A stretch of DNA of 64,000 bases from assembly GCF_900313025.1 (NCBI RefSeq), contig NZ_OMPQ01000009.1, positions 512,072 through 576,071 on the forward strand, given 5' to 3'. The notes beneath the pieces were generated by a model that was not told where the DNA came from, searched no databases, and saw nothing but the letters and a program-made list of their open reading frames with translations. Below are positions 17,101 to 25,609 of this stretch, piece after piece. The position numbers were made by a program, and so were the translations under genes. Positions within the stretch are counted from its first letter, which is position 1, and each line of letters starts with the position of its first letter. Origin of the DNA: Pseudophaeobacter sp. EL27. Its GTDB lineage: Bacteria > Pseudomonadota > Alphaproteobacteria > Rhodobacterales > Rhodobacteraceae.

Positions 17101-17820
17101 GCCCGACAGGGCCTCGCCTTCGCCGCGCAGGTGGCTAAAGTTGGTGCCGGTGCCGGATCCATATTTGAACAGACGTGCCTCACGTACCCACAGGTCCATG
17201 ATGCCGCCTTCATTCACCAGATCATCGGCGACAGACTGGATAAAGCAGGCATGCGGCTGCGGGTGCTCATAAGAGCTGGTGGATTTGGTCAGCTTACCGG
17301 TTTTGTAGTCAACATAGTGGTGCCCCTGTGCCGGGCCATCGATGCCGTAGGCCCAGTGCAGACCGGTGTTGAACCACTGCGGACTGTTGGGCGCAGCGCG
17401 CTGGGTTGCCAGCATATGGCGCATCTCGTCAAAATAGGCGCGGGCGTCCTCTTCAGAGGTAAAATAGCCCCCCTTCCAGCCCCAATAGGTCCAGGCACCG
17501 GCCAGGCGGTCAAACACCTGCTTAGAGGAGGTTTCTCCCCCTGTGGGCACATTCTTGCCAGCTGGGACAGAGCGCCAAAGGAACTCAGGAACGCCCTCTT
17601 CCTTGACCTTCTTCAGGCTCTCAGGGACACCAGCCTTGCGAAAATATTTCTGAGCGATGACATCACTGGCAACCTGGCTCCAGCTCGAGGGGACTTCGAT
17701 ATTTTCCAGGCGGAAAACTATGGTGCCATCCGGGTTTCGAATCTCAGAAGTGGCCGAGATGAAATCCAGTGTTTTATAGGCGTCCTGCCCTGCCTTGGTA
17801 AATTTGCGCTCGATTTTCAT
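14170..17820 (-). CDS. nrdJ: Vitamin B12-dependent (class II) ribonucleoside-diphosphate reductase
   Basis: 1216 residues from ATG 17820, which has AAGGGGC upstream; a longer frame of 31 codons lacks support. Reduces ribonucleotides to deoxyribonucleotides using adenosylcobalamin, so it works with or without oxygen. N-terminal barrel motifs include [28 protein letters not shown] and [20 protein letters not shown] with the active-site cysteine, and [21 protein letters not shown] long variable region (about 910-1000) precedes the C-terminal domain with [14 protein letters not shown] and [12 protein letters not shown], and the protein ends in a zinc-finger-like [18 protein letters not shown] tail whose final cysteines shuttle electrons. 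Single gene with its own terminator. Confidence 0.97.
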   Translation of the reverse strand: MKIERKFTKAGQDAYKTLDFISATSEIRNPDGTIVFRLENIEVPSSWSQVASDVIAQKYFRKAGVPESLKKVKEEGVPEFLWRSVPAGKNVPTGGETSSKQVFDRLAGAWTYWGWKGGYFTSEEDARAYFDEMRHMLATQRAAPNSPQWFNTGLHWAYGIDGPAQGHHYVDYKTGKLTKSTSSYEHPQPHACFIQSVADDLVNEGGIMDLWVREARLFKYGSGTGTNFSHLRGEGEALSGGGKSSGLMGFLKIGDRAAGAIKSGGTTRRAAKMVIVDADHPDIEDFIQWKVIEEQKVAAIVAGSKMHEKMLNGIFEAIRSWDGASADAYEPASNPALKKAVREAKKVAIPETYVKRVLDYAKQGYDSIEFPTYDTDWDSEAYSSVSGQNSNNSIRVTNAFLHAVKKDADWELINRTDGKVAKTVKARDLWEKVGHAAWACADPGIQFHDTVNEWHTCPNDGEIRGSNPCSEYMFLDDTACNLASLNLLTFYKDGKFQAEDYMHACRLWTVTLEISVTMAQFPSKEIAQRSYDFRTLGLGYANIGGLLMNMGYGYDSDEGRALCGSLTALMTGVAYATSAEMASELGAFAGFAKNQDAMLKVIRNHRTAAMGKATGYEGLSVPPVPLDISGNPDARLADLAMGAWDEALELGEKHGYRNAQTTVIAPTGTIGLVMDCDTTGIEPDFALVKFKKLAGGGYFKIINRSVPSALEGLGYSSAQIEEIVSYAVGHATLGNAPGINHTSLAGHGFGPNELSKIDSALEAAFDIRFVFNQWTLGEDFCTGVLGIPAKKLNDPTFDLLRHLGFSKSDIDAANDHVCGTMTLEGAPHLKEEHYQIFDCANPCGKKGKRYLGVESHIRMMAAAQSFISGAISKTINMPNDAEIEDCQKAYELSWSLGVKANALYRDGSKLSQPLAAALVEDDDEAAEVLETGNVQEKAVVLAEKIVEKIVIKEVVKSHRTKMPHRRKGYTQKAVVGGHKVYLRTGEYESGTLGEIFIDMHKEGAGFRAMMNNFAIAVSVGLQYGVPLEEFVDAFTFTKFEPAGMVQGNDSIKNATSVLDYVFRELAVSYLDRTDLAHVKPEGPAFDDIGRGEEEGVSNLSELSESAATRSLEVLKQISSTGYLRKRLPQDLVVLQGGQNGESGLMNAATSPTDPVADLQSLVPEASAAPVMGMDARTKAKMQGYEGEACGECGNYTLVRNGTCMKCNTCGSTSGCS

Positions 17821-18004
17821 GCTCTGCCCCTTGAGATATTCACTGTCTCGTTGCTTTGTTCCTGCCACAGCAGCTGCGGCCCTATCCTGAGGAAAGCACA
17901 AAACAACCGGCACGCCTGTTTATGGGCCTGCTAAACGAGGCCTTCGCCGGCCATTTTTGCGGATTTTATTGTGTTTCCATCTCGTCACGCTGCCGCAAAA
18001 CCTC

Positions 18005-18016
18005 ACTAGATCTAGT
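18005..18016. promoter_or_regulatory. Candidate NrdR box upstream of nrdJ
   Basis: Perfect palindrome ACTAGATCTAGT, 185 bases upstream of the nrdJ ATG. NrdR, the repressor of ribonucleotide reductase genes, binds boxes of the form acaCTAtATaTAGtgt, usually in pairs. Only one copy was found, so confidence is limited. Confidence 0.35.
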
Positions 18017-18427
18017 AGCGCCGCTCTGAGTGTCCACAATTTGACGTATTTAGCCCAAGAGGGTCAACGGAAATTTTACCATTTTTGAACCATCTTTGCT
18101 GTTGACCCTTTTCCCTAGAACGCGGGGTTTGCAGCCTCGAGTGATTCACCCACAGGACTGAGCTTTTTGACGCGCCCGAAATGACAGAACTGTCGAGTAC
18201 GAAAATCCCGGCAACAGCAAAGACTTGCCTCTCGAAGTTCAAAGCCTCCCTGATCCTGGCACAGAGATCGCACAATAATCGGGCAACCTGCCAAGCCGCC
18301 AAAGTGACGTGACGCTCAGCCAATCTCTGTGGCATCCTTGCATGTGTTCTGAAGCCACCTGAACAAAATTGAACCATTGGAAACTTAACACTTTGGAAAC
18401 CTATTGCTGCGCCTTGGCGTCAACTCC

Positions 18428-18443
18428 TTAAGGAAGGGTTAAC
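18428..18443 (+). promoter_or_regulatory. Candidate CtrA binding site
   Basis: TTAAGGAAGGGTTAAC matches the full alphaproteobacterial CtrA consensus TTAA-N7-TTAAC. It lies about 600 bases upstream of nrdJ and 270 bases from the tRNA, without an obvious target gene. Confidence 0.4.
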
Positions 18444-18600
18444 ACGCAATCTGACGCCATACGCTGCCCCCGGCCATCCGGCCTGTGATTCCCCGCCGTG
18501 CCCGCCTCATAGTCCCATGACACTGAGAGGCTTTCCCCCTGAGTGGTGCACACAACACAGGGCACCAAAGCCGTGTCCCTCGGCGTCCAAAATGGCAGTG

Positions 18601-18643
18601 TAGAAAAGAAAACGGGCAGTCACACCAGAGTGTGAACTGCCCG
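18601..18643 (-). terminator. Terminator after tRNA-Pro
   Basis: 13-bp stem with a single bulge: CGGGCAGT plus CACAC (18613-18625) pair with GTGTG and ACTGCCCG (18630-18643). Read leftward it is followed by TTTTCTTTTCTA. Confidence 0.75.
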
Positions 18644-18713
18644 CTTTAGGTCAAACCCGATGGGGTTCTCTCTTATGCTCACCACCGAAAAGCTGAATGC
18701 TTTCAGGTGATTA

Positions 18714-18790
18714 TGGTCGGGGCGGCGAGATTCGAACTCACGACCCCCTGTACCCAAAACAGGTGCGCTACCAGACTGCGCCACGCCCCG
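18714..18790 (-). tRNA. tRNA-Pro (anticodon UGG)
   Basis: 77 nt including an encoded CCA. Acceptor stem CGGGGCG pairs with CGCCCCG, D-arm GGCGCAGTCTGGTAGCGCAC, anticodon stem CCTGT / ACAGG with loop TTTGGGT giving anticodon TGG, T-loop GAGTTCGAATCTC. The cloverleaf is complete. Leftward gene with its own terminator about 70 bases downstream. Confidence 0.97.
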
Positions 18791-18834
18791 GACCGTGCGC
18801 TGTTCCTAACGCCAGTGGTTTGATTTGAAAACCC

Positions 18835-19323
18835 CTAACATGGCCAAATCGGAGATGTTTTTGAAAAAACTTTGTGGCGCATCTCGGAACCAATCGAAAT
18901 CCCATAACGCGCGGCCAAACCACCGTTGATTTCGAGCACAGCAAAGACGTTGTCACCGCCCGGAAGCGGCGTCAGATCGCCAGGAACAGCATCTGCCTGG
19001 ATCTGAATGACCCGACCTGATTCATCCAGGAAGATGATGTCGAGTGGAATGAGGGTGTTCTTCATCCAAAAAGCCGCACGTTGCGGTTCTGGATAGACAA
19101 AGAGCATGCCCGCACCACGCGCCATGCTCTCACGGAACATCAACCCCTGGGCGCGTTCAGCTTCGTCATCTGCAATTTCAACGGTAAAGGAGGTCTGTCC
19201 CCAGCTGCCACGCAGGTCTACCCGATCCAGGCGACAATCTGCGGCGTAGCTGGGAAAAGAAAGGCCCAGGCCAACAACTAGGGCCAGGGCCGGGGCGGCG
19301 AGAGAGGCTCTCAACCGCGGCAA
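18835..19323 (-). CDS. DUF192 family exported protein
   Basis: About 162 residues if started at TTG 19323, just after the upstream cold-shock gene stop with AGGA ten bases before it; earlier in-frame starts would overlap that gene. The N-terminus is then a signal peptide (RASLAAPALALVVGLGLSFP, cleavage after SYA). The DUF192 signature follows: ERAQGLMFRESMARGAGMLF, AFWMKNTLIPLDIIFLDESG and a C-terminal VLEINGGLAARYGI. DUF192 proteins are small beta-barrel proteins of unknown function in the periplasm or outer environment. Close coupling to the tandem cold-shock gene is often seen in Rhodobacteraceae but its reason is unknown. Confidence 0.85.
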   Translation of the reverse strand: MPRLRASLAAPALALVVGLGLSFPSYAADCRLDRVDLRGSWGQTSFTVEIADDEAERAQGLMFRESMARGAGMLFVYPEPQRAAFWMKNTLIPLDIIFLDESGRVIQIQADAVPGDLTPLPGGDNVFAVLEINGGLAARYGISIGSEMRHKVFSKTSPIWPC

Positions 19324-19327
19324 CCGA

Positions 19328-19870
19328 TCAGCTGTCCTGATCGCAGTCAAGCAGGGCAGCTTCCCAAGCTTGAACTTCGGCGGCCATTTGACCGCGCTTG
19401 CCATCGATCACCCGCAGTGCCAGCGCTTCGCCAGGCTGCAAATCTGCCAGGCCGGACTGACGCAGGACCTCAACATGCAGGAAAACATCTTCGCTGCTGC
19501 CAAAGATATTGGCAAAGCCAAACCCCTTGCCCTTGTTGAACCATTTCACCCGTGCGGGCACCAAAGGTTTGGAGAGCAGATCTGCCTGGTCAAAATCGGC
19601 AAAATCGCTCAGGACCGGTGTCTCTTCGCGCTCAGGTGGGTGGATTGCCAGGACCTCAACCGCCTGCACACCTCGATCGGTGTGATGTGTCACGATTTCA
19701 ATGCGGGTGCCATCCGCCACCGAACTTTGTCCAAAGTTACGGAGTACATTCACGTGCAACAAAATGTCAGGGCCGCCCAAATCGGACACAACAAAACCAA
19801 ATCCCTTGGTGGGATCAAACCATTTAACAAGGCCTTGGATTTGCTGCAGGCTGCTCAGATCTTCTGCCAC
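19328..19870 (-). CDS. Tandem cold-shock domain protein
   Basis: 180 residues from a GTG with GGATGAG upstream. Two cold-shock (OB-fold) domains: residues ~9-75 with GLVKWFDPTKGFGFVV and ILLHVNVL, and ~107-165 with RVKWFNKGKGFGFANI and VFLHVEVL. Each carries the RNP1-like KGFGF and RNP2-like LHV motifs that bind single-stranded nucleic acid. An acidic linker separates them. Alphaproteobacteria commonly carry such double-CSD proteins as RNA chaperones; a mild cold or growth-phase role is plausible. The DUF192 gene follows four bases after the stop. Confidence 0.9.
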   Translation of the reverse strand: MAEDLSSLQQIQGLVKWFDPTKGFGFVVSDLGGPDILLHVNVLRNFGQSSVADGTRIEIVTHHTDRGVQAVEVLAIHPPEREETPVLSDFADFDQADLLSKPLVPARVKWFNKGKGFGFANIFGSSEDVFLHVEVLRQSGLADLQPGEALALRVIDGKRGQMAAEVQAWEAALLDCDQDS

Positions 19871-19991
19871 TTATCTCATCCACTGCGTATTTTCATTTTT
19901 TTTCGTAAAGACGTGATGCGCGATTTCACTGTCGGATTTCAAGCAAAAACCCTCCCATTTGTTAGGAAAGTGCTATTTTCCTCGTAAAACC

Positions 19992-20597
19992 TTAAGGATT
20001 CAGGCGGGAAACAGACCATTCGTCCTGCTTTACGTTACGTATCCAAGTGAAACGGTCGTGTAAGCGAAACGCCCCGTCCGCCCAGAACTCGATTTCAACC
20101 GGCGTAATCCGATACCCGCCCCAGAACGGCGGCCTGGGAGGATTCGGTCCCTTGGTTGCCGTCACCTTTGCCACCTCTGCCATCAGGCTGGCGCGGCTCT
20201 CCAGTGGACGTGACTGTTTTGACGCCCAGGCGCCCAGACGGCTCTTGAGGGACCGCGAGGCATAATACTCATCCGCCTTTGGCCCCTCCTCTCGGCTGAT
20301 ATTGCCGCGCACCCGGATTTGCCGCCGCAGCGATTTCCAATGCAGGACAAAGGAAGCCTTGCCTGCCTGATCCAGCTCCTGTGCCTTAGCGCTCTCATAG
20401 TTTGTGTAAAAAACAAAGGCGTCCGCTTCGATTTCTTTCAAAAGCACCATGCGCGAATTGGGCAAACCATTAGAATCGACCGTCGCCAGGGCGATGGCAT
20501 TGGGATCATTGATCTCGGTCTTTTCAGCCTCTGCCAGCCAGGCACGGGCAATTTCAAAGGGGTCATCGCCGGCAAAGAGCCCTGAACGTTCACTCAT
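19992..20597 (-). CDS. pdxH: Pyridoxamine 5'-phosphate oxidase
   Basis: 201 residues; FMN enzyme that oxidises pyridoxine or pyridoxamine 5'-phosphate to pyridoxal 5'-phosphate, the last step of vitamin B6 synthesis and salvage. Typical sequence: [65 protein letters not shown] and the C-terminal LHDRFTWIR...W...RLNP that closes the active site. Strong AGGAGG five bases before the ATG. Divergent from fabI, with 176 bases between the starts. Confidence 0.96.
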   Translation of the reverse strand: MSERSGLFAGDDPFEIARAWLAEAEKTEINDPNAIALATVDSNGLPNSRMVLLKEIEADAFVFYTNYESAKAQELDQAGKASFVLHWKSLRRQIRVRGNISREEGPKADEYYASRSLKSRLGAWASKQSRPLESRASLMAEVAKVTATKGPNPPRPPFWGGYRITPVEIEFWADGAFRLHDRFTWIRNVKQDEWSVSRLNP

Positions 20598-20773
20598 ACG
20601 AGCCTCCTGTCTGTTTTCGCCGGTACACTAGGCAGCGCATTCCGGAACAGCAAGGCCTGCTCGGCACACAGAGAACCTGAACTGTTGTATGAACATTCAA
20701 GGTCGCCCCTTGAAGCAGACGCGCCATCATATTAAACGTCTTTAACTTCACGGATCACAGGCGGAGAACCTGA

Positions 20774-21577
20774 ATGTCTAATCAACTGATGACCGGCAAG
20801 CGCGGTCTGATCATGGGCCTAGCCAATGACAAATCGATTGCCTGGGGAATCGCCAAGGCCTGTGCCGATGCTGGCGCCGAGCTGGCCTTCTCTTATCAGG
20901 GCGACGCTTTGAAAAAGCGAGTCGTGCCTCTGGCCGAACAGCTGGGCAGCGATATCGTGCTGCCCTGCGATGTCTCGGACGAGGCCTCGATGGATGCTCT
21001 GTTTGCCTCTTTGAAGGAAAAATGGGGCGAGCTGGACTTTGTTGTGCATGCCATCGGGTTTTCCGACAAGAATGAGCTGCGCGGTCGCTATGTCGACACC
21101 AGCCGCGAAAATTTCCAGATGACCATGGATATCTCGGTCTATTCCTTTACCGCCATTGCAAAACGCGCGGAAAAGATGATGTCCGAAGGTGGCTCGATGC
21201 TGACTCTCACCTATTATGGCGCTGAGCAGGTCATGCCACATTATAATGTCATGGGTGTCGCCAAGGCGGCGCTTGAGGCATCGGTCAAATATCTGGCAGA
21301 GGATCTGGGCAAAGACGGCATTCGCGTCAATGCGATCTCTGCTGGTCCCATCAAAACCCTGGCCGCCTCGGGCATTGGTGATTTCCGCTACATCATGAAG
21401 TGGAACGAGTATAATTCGCCCCTGCGACGCAACGTGACCACCGATGACGTGGGCAAATCGGCGCTCTACCTGTTGTCTGACCTCAGCTCGGGTGTGACCG
21501 GGGAAAACCTGCACGTGGATGCCGGGTATCATGTGGTCGGCATGAAGGCCGTCGACGCCCCCGATATCGCCAAGTAG
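20774..21577 (+). CDS. fabI: Enoyl-[acyl-carrier-protein] reductase (NADH)
   Basis: 267 residues. Short-chain dehydrogenase fold of the FabI type: N-terminal [19 protein letters not shown] for NAD(H), catalytic Tyr157 and Lys164 in [13 protein letters not shown] with the second FabI Tyr at 147, and [13 protein letters not shown]. Performs the last reduction in each round of fatty acid elongation. GGAG lies about seven bases before the ATG. It stands first in a short rightward set with the phosphoribosyltransferase gene about 95 bases downstream. Confidence 0.96.
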   Translation: MSNQLMTGKRGLIMGLANDKSIAWGIAKACADAGAELAFSYQGDALKKRVVPLAEQLGSDIVLPCDVSDEASMDALFASLKEKWGELDFVVHAIGFSDKNELRGRYVDTSRENFQMTMDISVYSFTAIAKRAEKMMSEGGSMLTLTYYGAEQVMPHYNVMGVAKAALEASVKYLAEDLGKDGIRVNAISAGPIKTLAASGIGDFRYIMKWNEYNSPLRRNVTTDDVGKSALYLLSDLSSGVTGENLHVDAGYHVVGMKAVDAPDIAK

Positions 21578-21671
21578 CAATATGGGCCGGGGCGCAAGCC
21601 CCGGCCGGGATCTCCCCATCAGCGGGAACTGGGATCCACCCCCTGACGCAGCCATCGCCGGAGCCATAGAA

Positions 21672-22190
21672 ATGACAGACCGCCTGCCGCATGAAAAAGG
21701 CTTTCACATCAGCTGGGATCAAATCCATCGCGACAGCCGGGCCCTGGCTTGGCGTCTGGATGGCCAAGGCCCCGACAATGGAGCCTGGCGCGCCGTAGTG
21801 GCAATCACCCGTGGCGGCATGGCCCCAGCCATGATCGTCAGCCGCGAGCTGGATATCCGCACCGTGGATACCATCTCGGTGAAATCCTACCACTCTGGTG
21901 GCGGCGCTCAGGACCAGCAACGCGAAGCCCAGGTTCTAAAAAGCCCCGACGCAGATCTGATGCGCGATGGCGAAGGCATCCTGATCATTGATGATCTTGT
22001 TGATTCAGGCAAAACACTGGAACTGGTGCGTCAGCTCTACCCCAAAGCCCATTGCGCCACCGTCTATGCCAAACCCAAGGGCGAGCCCATGGTCGACACC
22101 TTTATCACCGGCGTCAGCCAGGACACCTGGATTTTCTTCCCCTGGGATATGGCCTTGCAATATGTCGAACCCTATCGCGGCACCGACTAA
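21672..22190 (+). CDS. gpt: Xanthine phosphoribosyltransferase (Gpt type)
   Basis: 172 residues from ATG 21672, chosen because GGAG stands nine bases upstream and the conserved part begins there ([20 protein letters not shown]). Type I phosphoribosyltransferase: [20 protein letters not shown] at the N-terminus, PRPP-binding motif [14 protein letters not shown], and the aromatic base-binding stretch [12 protein letters not shown]. It converts xanthine or guanine with PRPP to the nucleotide. Slightly longer than the E. coli enzyme (152). A terminator follows 33 bases after the stop. Confidence 0.92.
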   Translation: MTDRLPHEKGFHISWDQIHRDSRALAWRLDGQGPDNGAWRAVVAITRGGMAPAMIVSRELDIRTVDTISVKSYHSGGGAQDQQREAQVLKSPDADLMRDGEGILIIDDLVDSGKTLELVRQLYPKAHCATVYAKPKGEPMVDTFITGVSQDTWIFFPWDMALQYVEPYRGTD

Positions 22191-22223
22191 ATATTGGCGT
22201 CAAGCCTGATGACTAAGAGTGAG

Positions 22224-22250
22224 CGCGCCCCTTTGGGCGCGTTTTTCTTT
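22224..22250 (+). terminator. Terminator after gpt
   Basis: 7-bp GC stem CGCGCCC / GGGCGCG with loop CTTT, then TTTTTCTTT. Confidence 0.85.
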
Positions 22251-22356
22251 GTCCTGCCCCTGCACGATGAGTTCCCGCCAAGACAGAGTGATTGCCATCG
22301 CGCCCGCAAGCCCCTACCAATTCTGACTGAGATTAATACCGTCAACAGGAGCGGGC

Positions 22357-23532
22357 ATGACAAAGTCACGCACAGAGGCCACTTTCCTTTCCCCGATCGT
22401 CGAATCCCGTCGCTGGGTTGAAGGGGTGTCTTTCCCCGCAGAGCGCCCACTTCTCAATGTCAGTCAGGCCGCCCCCGCCGCCCCGCCGCCGCTGGGGCTG
22501 CGTCAGGCGCTGGCCGAGGCCGCGCTCAATCAGGATGACGCACATCTTTATGGCGCAGTCCTGGGGCGCGGCGAGCTGCGTCAGGCGCTCGCCAATCAGA
22601 TGTCGACGCATTACGCCGCTGAAATGACGCCAGAGCAGATTGGCATCACCTCGGGCTGCAACCAGGCCTTTGCCGCCACCGTTGGTGCGCTCTGTGGTGA
22701 AGGCGATGAGGTCATCATTCCGGTGCCCTGGTACTTCAATCACAAGATGTGGCTGGATCTGAGCGGCGTTACCGCGCGCCCACTCCAGGTGGGCGATGAC
22801 ATGCTGCCGGATATCAATGCCGCCAAGGACCTGATTTCGGAACGTACCAAGGCCATCGTGCTGGTCACCCCAAACAATCCCACCGGGGTTGAATACCCCA
22901 AGGGCCTGTTGCGCGCCTATTTTGATCTGGCCCAATCCAGGGGGCTGACCCTGATTGTGGATGAGACCTACCGCGACTTTGACAGCCGCTCTGGCCCACC
23001 TCATGCGCTGTTTCAGGATCCGGACTGGCATCAGACACTTGTCCACCTCTATTCCTTTTCCAAAGCCTATCGTTTGACCGGCCACCGGATTGGCGCCATT
23101 GCCGCCGCCCCAGAGCGCCTGTTCGAAATGGAAAAATTCCTGGATACGGTCACCATCTGCCCCTCACAATTGGGCCAGATCGGTGCGCGCTGGGGCATCG
23201 ACAACCTGCAAGACTGGCTAGCAGGGGAACGCGATGAAATCCTCACGCGCAAACAGGCCATCATTGAGGGTTTCCCAGTACTGGAAGCCAAGGGCTGGCG
23301 GCTGCTGGGCTGTGGCGCCTATTTTGCCTATGTCGAGCACCCCTTTGATAGGCCCGCCGAGGAAATCGCCAGAAAGCTGGTCACGGATGCCTCGGTTTTG
23401 ATGTTGCCGGGCACCATGTTCATGCCAGAAGGGAGTAAGATCGCCGAGCGCCAGTTTCGCATTGCCTTTGCCAATGTCGATGCCGTCGGGATCACAGAGC
23501 TGTTTTCACGGCTGAGCCACTTCACCCCCTGA
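22357..23532 (+). CDS. Class I/II pyridoxal-phosphate aminotransferase
   Basis: 391 residues; AGGAG six bases before the ATG. Fold type I aspartate aminotransferase family: GAVLGRGELRQAL, ITSGCNQAFAATV, VPWYFNHKMWLD, the TPNNPTGVEYP motif, IVDETYRDF and SFSKAYRLTGHRIG with the PLP-binding Lys at about 236, then RIAF near the end. It lacks features that would fix the substrate; family members act on aromatic, branched or acidic amino acids or as amine transaminases. Single gene between terminators. Confidence 0.9.
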   Translation: MTKSRTEATFLSPIVESRRWVEGVSFPAERPLLNVSQAAPAAPPPLGLRQALAEAALNQDDAHLYGAVLGRGELRQALANQMSTHYAAEMTPEQIGITSGCNQAFAATVGALCGEGDEVIIPVPWYFNHKMWLDLSGVTARPLQVGDDMLPDINAAKDLISERTKAIVLVTPNNPTGVEYPKGLLRAYFDLAQSRGLTLIVDETYRDFDSRSGPPHALFQDPDWHQTLVHLYSFSKAYRLTGHRIGAIAAAPERLFEMEKFLDTVTICPSQLGQIGARWGIDNLQDWLAGERDEILTRKQAIIEGFPVLEAKGWRLLGCGAYFAYVEHPFDRPAEEIARKLVTDASVLMLPGTMFMPEGSKIAERQFRIAFANVDAVGITELFSRLSHFTP

Positions 23533-23750
23533 GGCGCGGGCGACACGTCTCAGATCAACAAATATCGAGGTATTTCCCCTGCATATCTGTTCAGATCCCT
23601 GCCAAAGCGCGTCATTCAAACCTTTGAGAGGCCGCAGGATCTTGCTCCCCTTGGGGTGGCAGCGTATGCAAGGTGCGAATTCATTTAGGGAGGTGGGCGC
23701 AGGACAAGGGTCTCGCGGCATCTCTGTGAACCGAAAACAACGAGGGCAGC

Positions 23751-25592
23751 ATGGCCACTGGCATTAAAAAACTATCCAATACATTTGTTTGGATCCTTAT
23801 GGGCTTGCTGATTGTTGGCCTCGCCGGCTTTGGCGCAGTGAACTTCAGCAGCTCGATGTCTGCCATTGCGCTGGTTGGCGAAGAAGAGGTCAGCGTTGAT
23901 GAATACCTGCGTGAATTGCAGCGCGAACAACGTGCGATGCAGGCACAGAGTGGCCAGACGCTGACTTTTGCGCAGATGGCTGCCTTTGGCATGGACCAGG
24001 CGGTTCTGGGCCGATTGATTTCAATCGCCTCCATCGACAATGAGGTGAAATCGCTCGGCATTTCCGTCGGCGATGACAACCTGCGCCAGGAGCTGGCGGA
24101 AATCCCCGCCTTCCAGGACGCCAGCGGCAAGTTTGATCGCCAGACCTACAGCTTTGCCCTGCAGAACGCCAATCTGAACGAGAGCGATTTTGAGGCTGAC
24201 CTGCGCCGCGAATCTGCCCGCACCCTGGTACAGGGGGCCATCGTGGTTGGCGCCAAAATGCCAGACACCATGACCAAAACCATGACCGATTACATCGGCG
24301 CACGTCGTAGCTTCTCCTATGTGGCACTCAGCCCCGATCAGATCGCCCTGATCCAGGTGGTTCCCGAGGATGCGGTGCTGAAGGCGTTTTATGAGGCCAA
24401 CCAGGGTGATTTCACCCTGCCCGAGACCAAACAGATCACCTATGCGCATCTGAGCCCCGAGATGATCCTGGACACAGTCGAGGTCGATGAAGAAGCCCTG
24501 CGCGCCCTCTATGCGGAACGCAGCGCACAGTATCAGGTTGCCGAGCGCCGTCTCGTTGAACGCCTGGTCTTTGCAGATGAGGCCAGCGCCAGTGAGGCAA
24601 AGGCCCAGCTGGATGTCGCAGGCACCACTTTTGAGGCCCTTGTTGACGCCCGGGGTCTGGCACTTCAGGACATCGACCTTGGGGATGTCACGCAGTCCTT
24701 CCTTGGTGACGCCGGTGAGTCCATCTTTGCCGCCGAAGTGGGCGCTGTTGTCGGCCCTCTGCCCTCTGATCTCGGCCCTGCCCTGTTCCGGATCAATGGT
24801 CGCCTTGAGGCACGCCTCACCACCTTTGAACAGGCGATGCCTGAGCTGCGCGATGAGCTGGCATCAGATCGTGCCCGCCGCCTGATCGAACAGCAGGCCG
24901 AAGAGATCAACGATCTGCTGGCCGGTGGTGCTACGCTGGAAGATCTGGCCAATGAAAGCGATATGGAAGTTGCCAGCCTGGGCTGGAACGGCGAGACTGG
25001 CGAAGGCATCACCGCCTATGAAGGTTTTCGGACCGCCGCCAGCGTTGTGACGCTTGAGGATTTCCCAACCGCCGAATTCCTCGGCGACGGCAGCCTCTTT
25101 GCAATTCGTCTGGATGAGATCCTGCCAGAGCGCCCCGAAGCCTTTGAGGATGCCAAGCAAAAGGTTCTGGCCGCCTGGGAGGCAGACCGTGTTGCCACGG
25201 CCCTGGAGGCAGAGGCAGAGGCCCTGCTGGCCGCCACTTCTGAAACTGGCGATTTCCCCGAAGGCACCCAGGTTCAGCAAGAAACAGGTCTCACCCGGAC
25301 CTCCTATCTCGACAATACGCCTGCGGATATGATGAACCAGATTTTCACCATGGAACCAGGCGATCTGAAAGTGATCAAGGGAGAGGCCGGCACCGTTGTT
25401 GTGCGTCTGGATGAGGTGCTTGCCGCCGAGGAAAACGAAGAAATGCAGCTCCTGGCAGAGGCCCTGAGCACGCAATTGGATCAGGCGGTATCAGAGGCGC
25501 TGTTCTCTGCCTTTATCAGCGATGCTCAGCTGCGCGCCGCCCCCCGGGTTGATCAGCAAGCGCTGAACGCCGTCATGACCAACTACCAGTAA
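23751..25592 (+). CDS. ppiD: Peptidyl-prolyl cis-trans isomerase PpiD-like periplasmic chaperone
   Basis: 613 residues. One N-terminal membrane anchor (about 11-32, VWILMGLLIVGLAGFGAVNF), a SurA-like N-terminal chaperone domain (FDRQTYSFALQNANLNESDF), a degenerate parvulin region in the middle (roughly 240-360) and a long acidic, alanine-rich C-terminus. This matches the alphaproteobacterial SurA/PpiD family that helps fold secreted and outer-membrane proteins at the periplasmic face of the inner membrane. trpE starts 17 bases downstream, so it is probably co-transcribed, an arrangement typical of Rhodobacteraceae rather than a functional link to tryptophan. Confidence 0.9.
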   Translation: MATGIKKLSNTFVWILMGLLIVGLAGFGAVNFSSSMSAIALVGEEEVSVDEYLRELQREQRAMQAQSGQTLTFAQMAAFGMDQAVLGRLISIASIDNEVKSLGISVGDDNLRQELAEIPAFQDASGKFDRQTYSFALQNANLNESDFEADLRRESARTLVQGAIVVGAKMPDTMTKTMTDYIGARRSFSYVALSPDQIALIQVVPEDAVLKAFYEANQGDFTLPETKQITYAHLSPEMILDTVEVDEEALRALYAERSAQYQVAERRLVERLVFADEASASEAKAQLDVAGTTFEALVDARGLALQDIDLGDVTQSFLGDAGESIFAAEVGAVVGPLPSDLGPALFRINGRLEARLTTFEQAMPELRDELASDRARRLIEQQAEEINDLLAGGATLEDLANESDMEVASLGWNGETGEGITAYEGFRTAASVVTLEDFPTAEFLGDGSLFAIRLDEILPERPEAFEDAKQKVLAAWEADRVATALEAEAEALLAATSETGDFPEGTQVQQETGLTRTSYLDNTPADMMNQIFTMEPGDLKVIKGEAGTVVVRLDEVLAAEENEEMQLLAEALSTQLDQAVSEALFSAFISDAQLRAAPRVDQQALNAVMTNYQ

Positions 25593-25609
25593 CAAGCGAG
25601 ACCTGCCCG

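Larger units (their letters stand above)
17821..18600. other. Long non-coding region upstream of nrdJ
   Basis: About 780 bases with no convincing gene; the open frames are short and read as shadow. It holds the nrdJ promoter, a 12-bp palindrome resembling an NrdR box (18005-18016) and a TTAA-N7-TTAAC sequence (18428-18443). I saw no cobalamin riboswitch consensus, although the gene product needs B12. Confidence 0.45.

Noticed and set aside
18012-18377. 121-codon minus-strand frame upstream of nrdJ
   Set aside because: Cys/Arg-rich shadow-like sequence, no start signal, lies across the presumed nrdJ promoter.
17821-18600. Cobalamin riboswitch before the B12-dependent nrdJ
   Set aside because: No B12-box-like sequence or matching structure found by eye.
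20734-20748. TTAA...TTAAC sequence upstream of fabI
   Set aside because: The spacer is six bases, not the seven required for a CtrA site.
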